20,778 nt of DNA. It comes from Ophiothrix spiculata (taxonomy: Eukaryota; Echinodermata; Ophiuroidea; Amphilepidida; Ophiotrichidae). The position numbers were made by a program, and so were the translations under genes. Position 1 is the first letter of the stretch, and each line of letters opens with the position of its first letter. Below are positions 17,072 through 20,778 of this stretch, piece by piece. The stretch lies in the NCBI GenBank assembly GCA_000969725.1, contig JXSR01S028378.1; one strand, given 5' to 3'. The notes beneath the pieces are model-generated. The model was not told where the DNA came from. It did not search any database and saw only the letters and a list, made by a program, of their open reading frames with translations.

Positions 17072-17698
17072 ATTTAAAAAAAAAGGATATTTTTGGGATG
17101 GTATAAGTGGGCTGATCAAGAACTCAAGGTTTTCTAGTAGTCAGTGAATGAATTATAATGTGATGGTGGATTTGTATTGTAGACAGTAGCACTGAAAAAA
17201 CAAAAAGGTTCTATGGATCAGACCAGCTTTAAACCTAAACAAAATCAAGCTGTTATTCAAATAAAGTATTTTTAATGCAAATGTTCCAGCATTTTAGTAT
17301 TCTGGCTGCAATGTGATGTGAATAATAAACTAATTTGTATTTTAGCATAAAATTGTGATAAAACAGTCTGGATTCTGTGACTCTCACTGATTTAAAGGTG
17401 TAGGTTCCCATTTTAACATGTGTATAATTTACTTTAAACCGATTGACCGTGACCTCTGAAATGCATTTTGTGAGGTTTCACCCTCAATTTGCTTCTTGTT
17501 TACTCTTCAGAGGCAAAATAAAGTATGCAACCTTGGAGATGAGGCTGTCATGTAAATACATAAGAAATGGAAAAAAGGTATACCAATTAACTTTATACTT
17601 TTTGTTGTATCTCAAAAACTATTTCGAATTTGGAGGCAAAATTTTGGATTAACACAGTTGAGCCCTGGGGATGAGAATGTGGTCGGAATAATTAACAA
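17072..17698. other. No gene seen
   Basis: AT-rich presumed intron. The 69-codon plus-strand frame at 17443-17652 shows no motif or splice context and is not called. Confidence 0.4.
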
Positions 17699-17982
17699 AG
17701 TAACATTATGCAGCTATCAAATGCATCCCCTGCCCCCCACTAGCTTTCATGCACTGTATAAAGGAATAGATCACTGGTAATACAATTCCCTGGGTATATG
17801 TCAGTAACAGGGATGAATGGTATAATGAGCCAAGTAACATTATGCAGCTATCAAATGCATCCCCTGCCCCCGCCCCGGGCATAACTCTCATGCACTCTAT
17901 ACAGAAACATATCAGTGGTAATACAATTCCCTGAGCATATGTCAGTAACAGGGATGAATGGTAATGAGCCGAGTAACATTAT
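17699..17982 (+). repeat. Tandem duplication, about 134-139 bp, 2.1 copies
   Basis: agtaacattatgcagctatc then aaatgcatcccctgccccc starts at 17699 and again at 17833, and a third partial copy starts at 17972. Units also share tggtaatacaattccctg and gtcagtaacagggatgaatg. The second copy carries a few extra bases (gccccgggcataa). Confidence 0.85.
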
Positions 17983-18343
17983 AACTTTATATCCGAGGCC
18001 AATTAAAATTTAATTGTTGGTCTCAAAGCTCCCGCGCGTGTTAGTTTTAGTGTTAGCTTTTCAAAACATCAAAAAATATATTTTTTCACGTTTTTAATTT
18101 TTTTTCTTGAAAAATATTAAAATTTCGAACTCTGATATAGTATGTTCACAAATTTTTCGCAACAGCACTGTCCGATGTGTTGACGTAAGTAACATAATTA
18201 ATCAATATTCAAGAAGCTCCTATATCCAAGTGTATATAAGTCATCAGTTCGGAAGTTTGATGAACGGAGCGAGCGAAAGGGATGAATCAGCTGTGTTGAA
18301 AGTGCAAATCCATGGTGTATCAAACCATATGAACTCCTTTTAT

Positions 18344-18546
18344 ATACTGTAAAGCATTTTAATTTCACGGCATTAAAATATAGCAAATTTGGAAACCCTC
18401 ACTTTTTGGGTGCATTTTAATTTCCCTAATTTGAATCATCTTGCTATTCAATGCTATGTTAACAATTATCTTAGTGGCATTTTAATTTAGCGAATTGTGG
18501 TACTACGAAATTAAAATGCTAGCGAAATTTTCATGCTTTACAGTAT
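18344..18546. mobile_element. TIR element with atactgtaaagcat ends
   Basis: atactgtaaagcat and atgctttacagtat are exact inverses. Inside, cattttaattt / aaattaaaatg words pair across the element. Length 203 bp. Its tactgtaaa terminus is shared with 12423-12634. It is nested in the composite element 17996-19164. Confidence 0.8.
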
Positions 18547-18614
18547 TTACTTGCAACTTAAAATTTGATTAATTTGATTCTTTATTCTATTTTTGATTTT
18601 TTAAAAGGCCAATA

Positions 18615-18971
18615 TTAAAGATGCAATTCATGATTTTGATGTTGCTTCTTTTCTAGCTAAATAAAAAGAAGATGAGACAACATAAATATATACTGAAAAT
18701 TTCACTTGATTCCGACAGTTCGTGTCCAAGTTACGAGCTTTTCAGCATTTTGAAAATCCCCATAGACTACTGTGTTGTAATTACTGTCGGGGCCCCGACA
18801 ATAAATAGAAAATTACACATTTTCTCACTTTTCTCAGAAATGCAAGCACATATGAAAGAATGGTTTTGGGATCGTAACATATATCACTTGACGATTCTTA
18901 TAAGCTAAAAAACTCAAATTTGATAGAGGTGACCTTTAGGGTGAAAAGTGGATCATGAATTGCCCCTTTAA
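18615..18971 (-). mobile_element. TTAA-flanked MITE family A, copy 3 (complete, inverted)
   Basis: Bordered by TTAA at 18615-18618 and 18968-18971. Ends agatgcaattcatgat and atcatgaattgcccct are inverses. The central actgtcggggccccgaca is an almost perfect palindrome. It is opposite in orientation to the copies at 3246 and 14515, and nested in 17996-19164. Confidence 0.75.
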
Positions 18972-19319
18972 CATTAATTTTGTACATGTATCATGAAAAT
19001 ATATCTATAGGGAGTTTATATATATACACGATAGAATGGACTTCTATCACACACACAACCCCCCACACACAACACCTAAAAATATATTATAAAAAAAATA
19101 CATTTCGCATTGGTTTTTCAAGAGTAGGAGAGCTGTTAAACAAACAATTAATTTAAATTGGCCTAATATAAACATGTTTGTTATAGATAGTCTTGTCTAG
19201 GTTACTTGTCTATAAAATATGCAGTCACTGAGTGTGATTCAACGTTTCAGATTTCTAAATAAAAGTTCATTTTAATTCAAACACTTTGTATGCATAGGCC
19301 TAGGCCTATAGCCTAGCTA

Positions 19320-19397
19320 ACTTAATGTTCATGAACTAAAAAGTCCATTTTGATGGATGTGACCTTGAGGATGAAAAGTGGATCATGAATTGCCCCT
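19320..19397 (-). mobile_element. MITE family A, solo terminal fragment
   Basis: ggatgaaaagtggatcatga then attgcccct, followed by TTAA (19398-19401), matches the right end of 18615-18971. The rest of the element is missing, replaced by aggcctaggcctatagcc-type sequence. Confidence 0.65.
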
Positions 19398-19401
19398 TTA
19401 A

Positions 19402-19695
19402 AATGAAGCACCCCCTGTCAACGATGACCTTTGATTTTTTCAGCTTATTGGGTTTGTTTTTGGTAGATATTGATACCCTCCAAACAAGTTTGCTCAATTC
19501 TTATTTTTTCTGTTATAACTTAAATGGCCATTTGTTGAATTAAATTTGGGATCCCAAATTTAATTCTATATACATCTATATTAGTATAGGAAAGCATGCC
19601 TGTGCTAAGATTAATACATTTTTCGGTAGTCAAATTCATTCATTTTAGGCTTTTATTTACAATTTCTCATCAAATTCTTATAGTATTGCTTTAAT
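19402..19695 (+). mobile_element. TIR-type repeat family, copy 2 (left end missing)
   Basis: Direct-orientation relative of 1694-1905. It contains a perfect 30-bp palindrome at 19537-19566 (gaattaaatttggga and its inverse). Its left end abuts a solo MITE end at 19320-19397; the right end tatagtattgctttaat is present. Confidence 0.55.
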
Positions 19696-20730
19696 GCACA
19701 TTGGGAAGGGCCCTGAAAACTTTCTGAGGCCTGAAAGGGGAGTTCCCGAAATAAAAACCACTGAAAATTGAGTCTGTATGATTTCCTTTGGTGATGACAC
19801 TTATTTTCTCTGGAAAAAAACACACCAGAGGTTCAAAAAGGAAGGGGGTGATTTTTTGCACTAGATTTTGTTTTTAATTCAGGCCCCCAAATCTAGACTA
19901 ACATACTGTGCATCATTGATTGTTGGCTACCTTTCTTTCATATTTTCCCTTCCCCCTATATAGGCCTATTTGGATATGATTGACATATGTGATGGCTCAT
20001 CCAAAAAGGGGGGGGGGGACTTTGCAGATGATATCAATTTTGATTTTATTATTTCATCTGTTAAAGCTTTTTCTAAGCTTTAAAATGACACCTTGCTTGT
20101 TGAAATTGATCAAGGCAATCAAATTTTACAACAGAAAAACTGCTGAAATTCTTATCATTTTCCTTAATTTTCACCTGTATCTCGAAAAGTGTTCTGTCGC
20201 AACGTCCCCCTTTTCGGGGTGAGTCATCACATGATGTCAAAATACAGCTTCATTACAAAATTTAATTTAGTTCAAAATCCTGTTTGTTTCATCCACACTA
20301 CAGCCCTGGGAAATATCAATCTACTGTCTTGTAGTTTCGGCCTTGCATTTTGTTTTTCATAAAATGTAAATAGGCAAAGGCCTGGGAAGAGTGTGAGAAT
20401 TTTGCACTAAAAAATAACAATAAAAAAACTGTTTAAAGATTAAAAAACATGTCCTACTGTAAAAAGGGAGTTGATTTCTTGCTCTTTCTTGGCCATATTA
20501 AGGTCATGTACTACAAAAAAGATCTTGCTCTCATTAACAGTTCACCCAAAAGTTAGTTTAAACTCTATGAATGGTCATTCACACATTTTTATGCTTGCTT
20601 CAGGTAACCTGCAAAGTTTCATTTTTAAGAATATTATCCAGAGTATGAAATAAAATCTGCCCCAACCCCCTCTCCTTCCCCCGTGCTATGCCACTGCTGT
20701 CTATGCTTCCTCTGGTAGCTGTTATGCTAA
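19696..20730. other. No gene seen; one poly-G tract
   Basis: AT-rich presumed intron with an 11-G run at 20008-20018 and a C-rich patch near 20660-20690. I found no exon encoding the expected upstream part of BCKDHB on the minus strand. Confidence 0.4.
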
Positions 20731-20778
20731 GGCCAAAAAAAAAATAATTGTTTGATTGGCGTAACATAGAAAAAAAAA
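20731..20778. mobile_element. TIR MITE family D, copy 2, cut by window end
   Basis: ggcc, an A-run, then attgtttgattggcgtaaca and tagaaaaaaaa match the inverse of the right end of the copy at 6463-6764, so this copy lies in the opposite orientation. It is preceded by taa, as in copy 1. Confidence 0.7.

Larger units (their letters stand above)
17996..19164. mobile_element. Composite: TIR element family F, copy 2, with two nested elements
   Basis: The left end aggccaattaaaatttaatt with tctcaaagctcccgcgcgtg and the right end aattaatttaaattggcct match the ends of 7908-8281. Interior blocks (tgattctttattctattttt, cattggtttttcaagagtag) are collinear with copy 1. The sequence is interrupted by 18344-18546 and 18615-18971. 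About 200 bp (18121-18343) has no counterpart in copy 1. Confidence 0.7.

Overview
This is a eukaryotic window, AT-rich (roughly one third G+C by eye) and dominated by transposable-element debris, with the 3' end of one conserved nuclear gene. The gene is interrupted by a GT-AG intron. The mixture of a tRNA-derived SINE, short terminal-inverted-repeat (TIR) elements, a mariner fossil, a Penelope-like fragment and motifs such as aggcctaggcctatagcc (near 19300) suggests a marine invertebrate, perhaps a deuterostome such as an echinoderm or hemichordate. That taxonomic guess is inference; no rRNA or species marker is present. Nothing bacterial (operons, Shine-Dalgarno sites, CRISPR) is visible.

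The only confidently identified host gene is BCKDHB on the minus strand, encoding the E1-beta subunit of the mitochondrial branched-chain 2-oxoacid dehydrogenase. Its last two coding exons are at 11660-11574 and 10730-10590 (75 residues in total), separated by an 843-bp intron that carries a SINE. I found no earlier exon between 11661 and the window end, so the upstream intron is probably longer than 9.1 kb and most of the right half of the window is intron.

Layout. 1-5500: non-coding sequence with a 50-bp tandem duplication (403-502), a TGACC-rich repeat (2030-2450), a TIR element (2637-2989), two TTAA-flanked MITEs (3246-3538, 3620-4135), and a dispersed repeat (4496-4968) holding a small G+C-rich insertion that creates a 57-codon ORF. 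5500-7200: a 161-bp hairpin element, a second MITE copy, a 171-bp tandem duplication split by a 302-bp MITE, and poly-G tracts. 7200-9700: a candidate minus-strand exon apparently split by a 720-bp hAT-like element that itself carries a 374-bp element, then another TIR element and a G+C-richer minus-strand open frame. 9800-10500: two abutting TIR elements, the second built from catcgcaa/ttgcgatg motifs. 10590-11660: BCKDHB. 11798-20778: Penelope-like C-terminal fragment, TIR elements, a decayed array of about 170-bp units, further MITE copies, an internally deleted mariner remnant with a MITE inside it, a TIR element enclosing a tRNA-like segment, a 134-bp tandem duplication, and a 1.17-kb composite of nested elements.

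Most interesting for follow-up are the 57-codon ORF in an insertion flanked by 9-bp repeats, the exon that seems split by a transposon, the tRNA-like segment inside nested inverted repeats, and the TTAA-flanked MITEs with a conserved central palindrome. I see no operon-like or defence-like system.
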